This document shows positions 7,959-15,077 of a stretch of DNA of 64,000 nucleotides, piece by piece; position 1 is the first letter of the stretch, and each line of letters starts with the position of its first letter. The position numbers and the translations under genes were made by a program. This DNA comes from Synechococcus sp. CCY 0621 (GTDB lineage: Bacteria; Cyanobacteriota; Cyanobacteriia; PCC-6307; Cyanobiaceae). The stretch is from positions 1 to 64,000 of the forward strand of contig NZ_JAFKRH010000005.1 of NCBI RefSeq assembly GCF_019038465.1, written 5' to 3'. Under the pieces are notes generated by a model that ran no database searches, was not told the DNA's origin, and saw nothing but the letters and a program-made list of their open reading frames with translations.

Positions 7959-8603
7959 TCAGCCCGCGGCAGCGGCGAGAGCCGCCTGAACCTCCGGCAG
8001 GTGTACGGCATACATGCCCCGCAGGTCACCCACCTTGAAGTCGAAGGCCTTGTCGTCGGGGTAGTTGGCCTTGATGAACGCCGGCCGACTGGCCTTGGTG
8101 CCGTGGCAGGCCAGGCAGCTCGGCTCAACGTTGATGCGGCGGTAGTAGTTCAGGCCGGCGCCCTGGTCTGCCACGGCCGGCTCCCAGAGCCCGTTGATCT
8201 CAGGGTGTCGGCTGAACAGATCGATCACCTGGCGCTCCTGAGCGTTGGCGGGGGCATGGTCGGGGTTGCGGTATTTGCTGGCCACCTGGCGCACCTGCCA
8301 GCCGTTTTCCTTTCCGATGGCGATGACCCGCATGCCTACGGGCTTGCACACCTCCTTCATCGTTTCGATGGTGGGCTCCTCGGTGCGGCCCTCGAGGGTG
8401 GAGGCCAGGGAGATGCGCATCTGATCGAGCTGCTCCATCGCCACAACGGCCTTGGAGAGTGCTGCCGAATCGACCGGCGGCGAGGCCTCTGCTGCCAGGG
8501 CGGTACCCGGCAGGGCCGTCAACAGCCCAACGCCGACCAGCATCAGGAGCAGGGTGGAGAGGGCCAGCCGTGCCAGCCGCTGGAGAGGAGTGGTGAACGT
8601 CAT
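7959..8603 (-). CDS. Tll0287-like (DUF3365) monoheme c-type protein
   Basis: This is an exported protein of 214 residues with a signal peptide at residues 5-37 (LLLMLVGVGLLTALPGTALA). It has a DUF3365/Tll0287-like domain with one CxxCH heme site (CLACHG) near the C-terminus. The fold is known from Tll0287 of Thermosynechococcus, a PAS-like heme protein of unclear role. I chose the ATG at 8603, four bases after the stop of the DUF4079 gene, so the two form a unit. A lumenal or periplasmic redox or sensing function is likely, but the partner is unknown. Confidence 0.82.
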   Translation of the reverse strand: MTFTTPLQRLARLALSTLLLMLVGVGLLTALPGTALAAEASPPVDSAALSKAVVAMEQLDQMRISLASTLEGRTEEPTIETMKEVCKPVGMRVIAIGKENGWQVRQVASKYRNPDHAPANAQERQVIDLFSRHPEINGLWEPAVADQGAGLNYYRRINVEPSCLACHGTKASRPAFIKANYPDDKAFDFKVGDLRGMYAVHLPEVQAALAAAAG

Positions 8604-8607
8604 CGGA

Positions 8608-9078
8608 TCAGGTGCCAAGAGAGGTTGGTGATGCCGCTGAACTCAGCAGCTTCTGGACAATGGCGATGCCAGTGGTGGCCTGCCAGCCGAACAGCAGCAG
8701 CACACCCCCGTTGATGGCCACGTGCAGGCCCCGGGCCCAGTCCTTGCCCTTCTGGAGGGAAGGGCCCAGGGAGGCCGTGGCGATCACCAGCACGGCAACG
8801 GCAAGACCGACAAACAGGTGGGGGCCGATGATCAGCTTGCCGTTCTTGAGGAAGGTGGCAGCCATCCCACCGGCGGCGCCCAGCAGGGTGAGGCCCAGGA
8901 TCACCACACCGAGTTGGGCATGACGCTGGCCGTAGTGCAGGGGAACCAGCGCCTTGCGTTCCTCGGCGCTCACCTTGCGGATCAAGCTGGCCTTGTAGCC
9001 GAGGTAGCCCGAGTAGAGCATCAGGCCCAGCAGCACCCACATCAGCACCGGGTGGACGAAGTTCAGGGCGAAGGGCAT
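8608..9078 (-). CDS. DUF4079 membrane protein
   Basis: This 156-residue protein has four predicted membrane helices and conserved His residues near helix ends (FVHPVLMWVLLG, LHYGQRHAQLG, IIGPHLFVGL, ARGLHVAING). The spacing is reminiscent of cytochrome b561-like four-helix proteins, and DUF4079 is common in cyanobacteria and plastids. Paired histidines suggest heme binding, but this is an inference. It sits four bases upstream of the Tll0287-like heme protein, so the pair may form a small membrane electron-transfer unit. Confidence 0.75.
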   Translation of the reverse strand: MPFALNFVHPVLMWVLLGLMLYSGYLGYKASLIRKVSAEERKALVPLHYGQRHAQLGVVILGLTLLGAAGGMAATFLKNGKLIIGPHLFVGLAVAVLVIATASLGPSLQKGKDWARGLHVAINGGVLLLFGWQATTGIAIVQKLLSSAASPTSLGT

Positions 9079-9259
9079 GGGGCCTCGGGAACGAAAGGGA
9101 TCCGCGAAGGCGGCATCATTTCAAGCCTTGCCAGGTTGCCCATCGGTGAAGGGGGAGGGAATCAGGAGATTGAAAAGGGCCCGGATCACTCCAGGCCCCA
9201 GGGTGGCTGCTCAGTCCATGGAGCGAAGCAGGATCGACTGGGCGGGATTCAAAGTCCCA

Positions 9260-10339
9260 CTAACCGATCGCAGGCGCACGGAGCGCCACAGGGGTCAGCT
9301 CAACCGCCGCCAGATCGAGGGGGAAGTTGTGCACGTTGCGCTCGTGCATCGCCTCGATGCCGAGGCCTCCGCGGTTGAGGATGTCGGCCCAGGTGTTGAT
9401 CACCCGGCCCTGGTGATCCATCACCGAGTGGTTGAAGTTGAGGCCGTTGAGGTTGAACGAGAAGCTCACCACCGCCAGGGAGGCGAACCAGATGCCCACC
9501 ACCGGCCAGGCGGCCAGGAAGAAGTGGAGGCTGCGGCTGTTGTTGAAGGAGGCGTACTGGAAGATCAGGCGACCGAAGTAGCCGTGGGCGGCCACGATGT
9601 TGTAGGTCTCTTCCTCCTGGCCGAACTTGTAGCCCTTGTTGAGGGATTCGGTTTCCGTGGATTCCCGCACCAGCGAACTGGTGACCAGGGAACCGTGCAT
9701 GGCGGCGAACAGGGCGCCACCGAATACGCCCGCGACACCAAGCATGTGGAAGGGGTGCATCAGCACGTTGTGCTCCGCCTGGAGCACCAGCATGAAGTTG
9801 AAGGTGCCGGAGATGCCCAGGGGCATGCCGTCAGAAAAAGAGCCCTGACCGATCGAGTAGATCAGCAGCACGGCGGTGGCGGCGGCCACCGGAGCGGAAT
9901 AGGCGACGGCGATCCAGGGGCGCATCCCCAGGCGGTAGCTCAGTTCCCATTCACGGCCCATCCAGCAGAAGATGCCGATCAGGAAATGGAAGATGATCAG
10001 CTGGTAGGGGCCGCCGTTGTAGAGCCATTCATCGAGGCTGGAGGCGGCCCAGACCGGGTAGAAGTGCAGGCCGATGGCGTTGGAGCTGGGCACCACCGCG
10101 GCGGTGATGATGTTGTTGCCGTAGAGGAGGCCGCCGGAGACGGGTTCGCGGATGCCGTCGATGTCGACGGGCGGGGCGCCGATGAAGGCGATCACGAAAC
10201 AGCAGGTGGCCACCAGAAGGGTGGGGACCATCAGCACGCCGAACCAGCCCACGTAGAGGCGGTTGTCGGTGCTGGTCACCCAGTCCTTGAAGCTGTTCCA
10301 TGGGTTGCCCCAGGAACGCTTGAGGATGGTTGTCGTCAT
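9260..10339 (-). CDS. psbA: Photosystem II D1 protein, low-oxygen D1' type
   Basis: This 359-residue D1 protein has the full set of functional residues: Tyr161, Asp170, Glu189, His190, His198, His215, His332, Glu333, His337, Asp342 and the processing site after Ala344. It differs from standard D1 at Ala80 (usually Gly), Leu158 (usually Phe) and Ala286 (usually Thr). These three changes together mark the D1' isoform induced by low oxygen in several cyanobacteria. Other unusual residues are Ser162 next to Tyr161 (usually Pro), Ala98, Trp126 and Ala144; Glu130 is present. I chose the ATG at 10339 because the longer frame has no D1 homology. The gene is probably monocistronic. Confidence 0.95.
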   Translation of the reverse strand: MTTTILKRSWGNPWNSFKDWVTSTDNRLYVGWFGVLMVPTLLVATCCFVIAFIGAPPVDIDGIREPVSGGLLYGNNIITAAVVPSSNAIGLHFYPVWAASSLDEWLYNGGPYQLIIFHFLIGIFCWMGREWELSYRLGMRPWIAVAYSAPVAAATAVLLIYSIGQGSFSDGMPLGISGTFNFMLVLQAEHNVLMHPFHMLGVAGVFGGALFAAMHGSLVTSSLVRESTETESLNKGYKFGQEEETYNIVAAHGYFGRLIFQYASFNNSRSLHFFLAAWPVVGIWFASLAVVSFSFNLNGLNFNHSVMDHQGRVINTWADILNRGGLGIEAMHERNVHNFPLDLAAVELTPVALRAPAIG

Positions 10340-10423
10340 GGCGAGGAATGAAGACGGGACTGGGGAGAGCTGCGAAGGCGAGGGCGGCCCATCGTGGTGG
10401 ATGGACAGCCGAGCGCCGACTCT

Positions 10424-10440
10424 TCCCAATAAAACGGTAG
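10424..10440 (-). promoter_or_regulatory. TACCGTT element upstream of psbA
   Basis: On the minus strand CTACCGTTTTATTGGG lies about 90 bases before the psbA ATG, between psbA and the divergent DUF3122 gene. TACCGTT, one variable base, then TA is shared with the repeat upstream of the heme oxygenase gene (14279-14294). It may be a promoter or regulator site; the evidence is only the shared word. Confidence 0.25.
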
Positions 10441-10471
10441 CGTTGAAGCCTTCTATGACGCGAAAGACGTT

Positions 10472-11017
10472 ATGAGCATTCTTTCTCAAAGGGCTGGTGC
10501 GGGTTTCCGCCCAGCTGCGCACCGGCTGCATCGACCCAACTGGCGGCCAGTCTTCGCCGCTGTTCTGCTGGCCCTGACCCTGATGCTGCTGCCGCTCCAG
10601 GCCCAGGCAGCAGCCGATCCACAACGCTGGACCCTCACGGATTCCTCGGGTCATCTCTGGGGCCTGACCCTGTCCGAGCAACCTGATCCCGCCTACCCAG
10701 CCGGCTGGCGAGTGCGCCTGACTGCCCGCTCACCCGGGCAGATAGTCGATCACCAAAGGCCACTGCTCCTGAGCGATGGCCTCGGCGGCGCCTGGGAGCT
10801 GCCGAACCGCAGTGAGGAACTGGTGCGACAGGGGGAGGAGGTGATCCCCGAATCCTCGGCCCAGTTCGACGCCCACGCCCTGGACCCAAGGCCCAGCGAC
10901 GTGCTGCCGCTGCAGCTGGAGGTGCCGACCGACAATCGAGAGGGCACGACCTTGGTCATGCTGCAACCTGAACTGGTTCAGGCGCTCCATGAGCTGCCAC
11001 CCAATGAGGTGACATGA
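10472..11017 (+). CDS. DUF3122 secreted protein
   Basis: This 181-residue protein has a signal peptide ([19 protein letters not shown], ending near residue 46). The domain matches the DUF3122 layout: a [13 protein letters not shown] strand, a hydrophobic strand followed by [16 protein letters not shown], and a final [15 protein letters not shown] segment. The family is found in cyanobacteria and its function is unknown. The gene is divergent from psbA, with about 130 bases between starts. Confidence 0.65.
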   Translation: MSILSQRAGAGFRPAAHRLHRPNWRPVFAAVLLALTLMLLPLQAQAAADPQRWTLTDSSGHLWGLTLSEQPDPAYPAGWRVRLTARSPGQIVDHQRPLLLSDGLGGAWELPNRSEELVRQGEEVIPESSAQFDAHALDPRPSDVLPLQLEVPTDNREGTTLVMLQPELVQALHELPPNEVT

Positions 11018-11358
11018 ATGCGTTGGGCTACCGGCTGAGAGGAAGGCTTCGCCCGGCTATCAGCGAGGCTTGAATGTATGACGAGCAGGATCAGGGGCCT
11101 TGGGATCTGCCGAACCCTCCTGGGTCTGTCCGCAGTGAAGCCCAGATCACAGACTGCCAACCCGTCGTCATCTACGGAAGCTTTCAGGTGCCAGAATCTC
11201 TAGCTACATATTTTCACTGTGAACTTCGGCTTCGCCGGTGCCTGCCCTCAGCGGCATGAGCGACATTTCAAGCTGCCTCTGCTATGCGTGGGGTCCTCTG
11301 AGGCGCAGGGCTCCTAACAGCAGGCCCGTGAGTTTCCCGATCGGTTGATTACCTTCGG

Positions 11359-11700
11359 CTATGGCAACGTGTTTCTGTTTCCGCCGGCCTGAGTTGGGGC
11401 CTCCAAATAGCAGAGGCAGCGAAAACGCAGGGCCGCCAATTCGTCGTAGAGAGGATTCAGTTTTCAGAGCGCGGGAATGTGGAGCAGCGTTCTCCCGTAC
11501 AGCATCACATCGCGCTCGAATGGATACTGGCCGGGGATCAGGCGCAGCAGCAGTCGCGCGAAGAACGGATCCCTGGGTTCGATGCGCTGCAGCAACCGCT
11601 GTAGCGGGGTGAACAGCGATGCGGTTCTCTCGCCGGGAGCCTGGAGGTTCGTGGCGGTCATCAGACAGCTCACTGGGTGACTCAAAGGGGAGGGGGCCAT
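11359..11700 (-). pseudogene. Mo-dependent nitrogenase C-terminal domain protein, nonsense-mutated
   Basis: The first part reads IPGQYPFERDVMLYGRTLLHIPAL and then meets TGA at 11464-11466. The same frame continues beyond it as KLNPLYDELAALRFRCLCYLE to a stop at 11359-11361. The family consensus at the junction is HIPPLCKLNPLYE, so the TGA replaces a conserved Cys codon by one base change (TGC to TGA). The domain is named for its occurrence with nitrogenase genes but is common in non-diazotrophic cyanobacteria. Its start is probably the ATG near 11661. Confidence 0.7.
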
Positions 11701-11745
11701 GCGAATCAGCCGGACCTGGCAGGCGTTCCCGTGGAGGCTGCGCCC

Positions 11746-11901
11746 TCATTCCCTCGGGCGAGGGTGGGCAGCGCCGTGGATGGTTGCCCGCCGCCGTTCG
11801 TAAGCCAGCGCCCACTCCATGGGATCGCCGCCACGGGGGAGCAGACGGAGGAATTCCGGCAACGCGAGGATTACCTCCACTGCCTCGCCCAATCGTTCCA
11901 C
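11746..11901 (-). other. Short coding-like frame, 51 codons
   Basis: A GTG at 11901 opens a frame reading MERLGEAVEVILALPEFLRL and continuing for 51 residues. It has a GC-rich third position and an amphipathic helix, like a real protein fragment. It follows directly after the stop of the 11917-12132 frame, so the two could be parts of one broken gene. I do not recognise it. Confidence 0.3.
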
Positions 11902-11916
11902 CGAGCGACTGCCAGC

Positions 11917-12132
11917 CTACTGTTTTTTCAGCTTCTGCTCCAGCCGTTGGAAGTACCAGGCCGAGGCTTCCAGGCCCGCCCTGGGCCGTTGCCAGCAGGT
12001 GGGATCGCGGTGGCTACCGAGCAGGTGATCCCAGACGTAGTGCGCCTTGTCCGCCGCAGTTGCAGCAGGCTTCTCGAATCTCAGACATGTCTGGTTTTTC
12101 AATTTCATTCCGATGGCGGACGGATTTGCCAA
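11917..12132 (-). pseudogene. Probable C-terminal gene remnant, unknown family
   Basis: The C-terminal two-thirds read as genuine protein (AHYVWDHLLGSHRDPTCW, then GLEASAWYFQRLEQKLKKQ). The first 25 codons run antisense through the pstB remnant and look non-coding. This fits a gene cut off at its 5' end by a recombination junction near 12055. I do not recognise the family. Confidence 0.4.
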
Positions 12133-12229
12133 GGTTGGCGTGATGGAGGAGTTCGGCCCCTCCTCTCAGATCTTCAATTCCCCCAAGCAGGAATCAACCA
12201 GGGATTACGTCGCCGGGCTGTTCGGCTTA
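12057..12229 (+). pseudogene. pstB: pstB 3' remnant (phosphate ABC transporter ATPase)
   Basis: Translated in two frames, this stretch gives LQQASRISDMSG followed by FFNFIPMADG and then VMEEFGPSSQIF and QESTRDYVAGLFG. The order and wording match the last 55 or so residues of PstB, which usually end with NMQQASRVSDMTAFF and DYVSGRFG. There is a frameshift near 12092 in the run of T bases, and the original stop is displaced. Nothing of the ATPase core lies upstream. Confidence 0.65.
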
Positions 12230-12547
12230 GAGCTTGCTGAAACACCCTGCGAGACCTGCAAAAATGGGTCATTGCCCTGAGGTTGATGCGAGGTCAGCAG
12301 GAGCGAAATAGCTCTCTGTTTCCTAGGTGTTTGCGGGTAGCCGTCTCAGCTGCCGTGTTTTCACAAATTCCCAAAGAAGCTCTTGGCAACAAGCCTCTGA
12401 TAAATCCGCAGACTTTCTAATTGTTCAGTACCAACTTCAAAGGGCATATTTTGGCGATTCGGTTTTTCCCCGATCGTGCGCCTGATTGGCCTCGTTCTGT
12501 GGTGGGTGATGCCCCTCAACGAGAGCAGCCCAACGCCGCCCATCGCC

Positions 12548-13588
12548 TCAGAACCCCGCCTCATCGAGCATCCCCCGCAGCACCTCGGCGCTGTGGCGCA
12601 GCTGCCCCATCTCCTTCTCGGTCAGGGCCATCTGCACCAGGGCGGCGGCGCCGCTGTCGTTGACGATCGTGGGCAGGCTGAGGCAGACGTCGGGCAGCCC
12701 GTAGTGGCCGTGGCTGCGGCTGCTCACGGTGAGCATCTGGTCCTTGCTGCGCAGCACCGCCTCGACGATCTCGGCGGTGGCCAGGCCGATCGCCCAGGAG
12801 GTGCTGCCCTTGAGCCGGATGATCTCGTAGGCCGCCTGGCGCACCTCGCCATGGAACAACGCCTGAAGCTCGGGATCCGCCAGGGTGCGGCTGCCTTCCC
12901 AGCCTCCATCGACCAGCTCCGAGCCGGCCACCACCACCCGGCTCCACACCGGCACCTCCGAATCGCCGTGTTCGCCGATCACGTAGGCCTGGACGTCGTG
13001 GGGATCGATCCCGAGACGACGACTGATCGCCATGCGGAAGCGGGCGGAATCGAGCACGGTGCCCGAGCCGATCACCCGGTGGGCGGGGAAGCCGCTCAGC
13101 TGGCCGGCGATGTGGGTGAGCACATCCACCGGGTTGCTCACCACCAGCAGCACCGCCCGGGGGCAGTGGAGGGCGATCGGTGGCACGAGCTTGCGGAACA
13201 AGGCCGCATTGCGCTCGATCAGCTCCCGCCGCGACTGGCCCGGCTGCTGGGCCACACCGGCAGTGATCACCACCAGGTCGGCATCCCGTCCCTCCGCCTC
13301 CACGCTCCCGGCCCGCAGGTCGGTGCGGGGCAGGAAGGGCAGGCCATGGCAGAGGTCCATCACTTCCCCCTCCAGCCGGTCATGGGCCACATCCACCAGC
13401 ACCAGCTCCTCCTGGCAGCCCCGATGCAGGATCGCCACGGCGCAGGCCATGCCCACGGCGCCGCAGCCCACGATCACCACCTTGCGGCCGGGGAGGGTGC
13501 GCCCCCGCGTCTGGGCGCCGGTGGGAAGCAGCAGGTTGCAGAAAGGGGCGGCTGAGGCGTCGCCGACCGCCGGGGTGAGATTAGGCAC
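12548..13588 (-). CDS. ldh: L-lactate dehydrogenase
   Basis: This 346-residue NAD-dependent enzyme of the LDH/MDH family interconverts pyruvate and L-lactate. The Rossmann motif is VVIVGCGAVGMACA. The substrate loop reads GVAQQPGQSR, where Gln at the specificity position marks lactate rather than malate dehydrogenase. SNPVDVLTH, GSGTVLDSARFR and the catalytic His in IGEHGDSEVP are all present. The start is a GTG at 13588 with about 40 residues before the Rossmann strand. Its placement between D1' and hemN suggests fermentative NADH disposal in dark or low-oxygen conditions. Confidence 0.88.
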   Translation of the reverse strand: MPNLTPAVGDASAAPFCNLLLPTGAQTRGRTLPGRKVVIVGCGAVGMACAVAILHRGCQEELVLVDVAHDRLEGEVMDLCHGLPFLPRTDLRAGSVEAEGRDADLVVITAGVAQQPGQSRRELIERNAALFRKLVPPIALHCPRAVLLVVSNPVDVLTHIAGQLSGFPAHRVIGSGTVLDSARFRMAISRRLGIDPHDVQAYVIGEHGDSEVPVWSRVVVAGSELVDGGWEGSRTLADPELQALFHGEVRQAAYEIIRLKGSTSWAIGLATAEIVEAVLRSKDQMLTVSSRSHGHYGLPDVCLSLPTIVNDSGAAALVQMALTEKEMGQLRHSAEVLRGMLDEAGF

Positions 13589-13777
13589 CGGCGGCAGGGG
13601 CCTGGGGGTGGCTGGAACAGGTCGTTGCGGTTGGGTTCACTGCGCCTCCGCCCTGGGAATCGGGCCGTCAGCCCAACGGAAACACCACCGGGCGCCGCTG
13701 TCACGGCTCCGGGACCACAGCCGGGGGTGTTCCCCGAGGCCAAGGAACCGCACGCCAGCGGCGCCGGGATCCCCCGA

Positions 13778-14194
13778 CTAGTTCCTGTCGGCGCGGGAGG
13801 CGGTGTCGGCGGCCGGCGCCCGGGGCGGCAGTCCCCCCGCCCGCTCCTGCAGCCAGCCTGCCGGCAGAGCGAGGCTGCCGGCGCAGCCTCCGAAGCGCAG
13901 CTGCAGCCAGGTGATCACCGCCGCGTCGCCGGCCACGATCGCTTCGATGGGCTCCTGTGGACTCCCCTGGTCCTGGTCTTTCGCAGGGGGATGGCGGAAG
14001 GCCTGGGCCAGTCGCAGCTCCTCCACCAGCTCCGGCCCCAGGTACCAGAGCTCCACGGCCGCGCCCTTGCGCTGGCGCCGTTCCTCGATCAGTTCCCGCA
14101 GCTGGCCGTCCCCGCTGAGCTGGCCCCGTGGGGCCACCAGGAAGGAGAGGGAGCGCTGGGGCGCGGCGGTCGGGGCCTTGGTGGTGGTGGACAT
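13778..14194 (-). CDS. Conserved hypothetical protein divergent from heme oxygenase
   Basis: From the ATG at 14194 this frame encodes 138 residues. The middle (residues 10-80) has predicted strands and helices (RSLSFLVAPRGQ, AAVELWYLGPELVEELRLAQAF). A second structured part is EAIVAGDAAVITWLQLRFGG. The tail is Ala/Arg-rich. No transmembrane segment or catalytic motif stands out and I do not recognise the family. It shares a promoter region with the heme oxygenase gene, so it may be expressed together with ho and hemN. Confidence 0.5.
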   Translation of the reverse strand: MSTTTKAPTAAPQRSLSFLVAPRGQLSGDGQLRELIEERRQRKGAAVELWYLGPELVEELRLAQAFRHPPAKDQDQGSPQEPIEAIVAGDAAVITWLQLRFGGCAGSLALPAGWLQERAGGLPPRAPAADTASRADRN

Positions 14195-14278
14195 GGCGTA
14201 GCGGGGTGCGGAGGGGACGGAGGTGGGGTACGGCGGCGGATGCAACGAATTTGCCTCCATAGCAGCATGAAACCACAG

Positions 14279-14294
14279 TACCGTTATACCGTAA
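14279..14294 (+). promoter_or_regulatory. Direct repeat TACCGT before heme oxygenase
   Basis: TACCGTTATACCGTAA contains TACCGT twice with a period of 8 bases, about 50 bases before the heme oxygenase ATG and in the divergent spacer. A related TACCGTT word occurs upstream of psbA. Low-oxygen heme and chlorophyll genes in cyanobacteria are controlled by the activator ChlR, but I cannot say whether this is a ChlR site. Confidence 0.3.
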
Positions 14295-14340
14295 GCACCA
14301 GCGCCCTCCCGGGCCCGACCTCCCCCCTGCGCCGTTCCCC

Positions 14341-15030
14341 ATGACCACCGCCATCCCTGTCGCCATCTCCGACCATGCCAGGCCCGCCGATGTGCAGGCT
14401 CACAAGGGTTTCGGTCCCCGGGTACACCGGCTCCACGGCCGCATCGGCGCCGCCCACCACCAGGCCGAGGGCATGTCCTTTTCCCGGTCGCTGCTGGCGG
14501 GCCAGGCCAGCCCCCGCCAGCTGGCGGCCCTGATCCGTGCCCTCGCCCCCGCCTACGGCCTGATCGAGGCCCAGGGCCCCCTGCTCGCTGCCGCCCTGGG
14601 AGCCGGCGGTTTCCCCTGGGCCGACCTGGCCCGCAGCCAGGCCCTGCACCAGGACATCGACAGGCTCGCCGTTGTCCCGGCCACGCCCGCTTCCGCGGCG
14701 GCCGGGATCTGGTTGGAGCACCTGCAGCGCCTGGCCCAGCAGGCCCCGCACCGGTTCATGGCCCACGTCTACGTGCGCTACGGCGGCGATCTCTCCGGTG
14801 GCCAGCAGCTGGCCGAGCAGGCCCAGGCCATCCTCGCCAGCCAGGGCCTGCCGCCCCTGCAGTTCTGGCAGTTCCAACGCCCCATCCCCGAGCTGAAGCA
14901 GGAGCTGCATGACGCCATCGAACGGATGGACCTCAGCGATGACGAGGAGCAGGAGCTTCTGGAGGAATCCGTGGTCGCCTTCCACGACACCCAGCGATTG
15001 CTGGCGGAGCTGGGGGACCTCGCCGTCTAG
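14341..15030 (+). CDS. ho: Heme oxygenase (ho2-like by context)
   Basis: This 229-residue biliverdin-forming heme oxygenase has the proximal His39 in AAHHQAEGMSF. The distal helix is YVRYGGDLSGGQQLAEQA, with the flexible GG pair over the heme. The enzyme opens heme with three O2 to give biliverdin, iron and CO, feeding bilin synthesis. hemN follows 47 bases later on the same strand, which recalls the low-oxygen chlAII-ho2-hemN operon of Synechocystis, although no chlA (acsF) gene is present here. The assignment as the low-oxygen isoform rests on this neighbour. Confidence 0.9.
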   Translation: MTTAIPVAISDHARPADVQAHKGFGPRVHRLHGRIGAAHHQAEGMSFSRSLLAGQASPRQLAALIRALAPAYGLIEAQGPLLAAALGAGGFPWADLARSQALHQDIDRLAVVPATPASAAAGIWLEHLQRLAQQAPHRFMAHVYVRYGGDLSGGQQLAEQAQAILASQGLPPLQFWQFQRPIPELKQELHDAIERMDLSDDEEQELLEESVVAFHDTQRLLAELGDLAV

Positions 15031-15077
15031 CCGCCCCGCCTGAACCCCTCTCCCACCCAACCTCCCCTCCCCACACC

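Larger units (their letters stand above)
11018..12547. other. 1.5-kb gene graveyard
   Basis: No intact gene of normal length is convincing here. The stretch holds a nonsense-mutated nitrogenase-associated domain gene (11359-11700), two short minus-strand coding remnants (11746-11901 and 11917-12132) and a frameshifted 3' end of pstB (12057-12229). The flanks (11018-11358 and 12230-12547) are less GC-rich than the surrounding genes. They show only short open frames, one of which (minus, 12361-12564) ends in a stretch that might be another remnant. The mix of unrelated broken genes suggests repeated insertion and deletion. Confidence 0.6.

Noticed and set aside
9230-9259. tRNA-like GGATTCAAAGTCCC sequence
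   Set aside because: It resembles a T-arm, but no acceptor stem, D-arm or anticodon arm can be built around it.
9260-10339. Rogue D1 or chlorophyll f synthase
   Set aside because: All Mn-cluster ligands, Tyr161 and His190 are present, so this is a functional D1 isoform.
9077-10351. A 424-codon + strand frame opposite psbA
   Set aside because: It is the antisense shadow of psbA; composition is skewed to Gly, His, Val and Asp and no motif is present.
11464-11466. Selenocysteine at the in-frame TGA
   Set aside because: The TGA replaces a conserved Cys, but no SECIS-like hairpin was seen, and cyanobacteria are not known to me to have selenocysteine machinery. A nonsense mutation is simpler.
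11359-11700. Evidence for nitrogen fixation
   Set aside because: The domain is found in many non-diazotrophic cyanobacteria, is broken here, and no nif gene is present.
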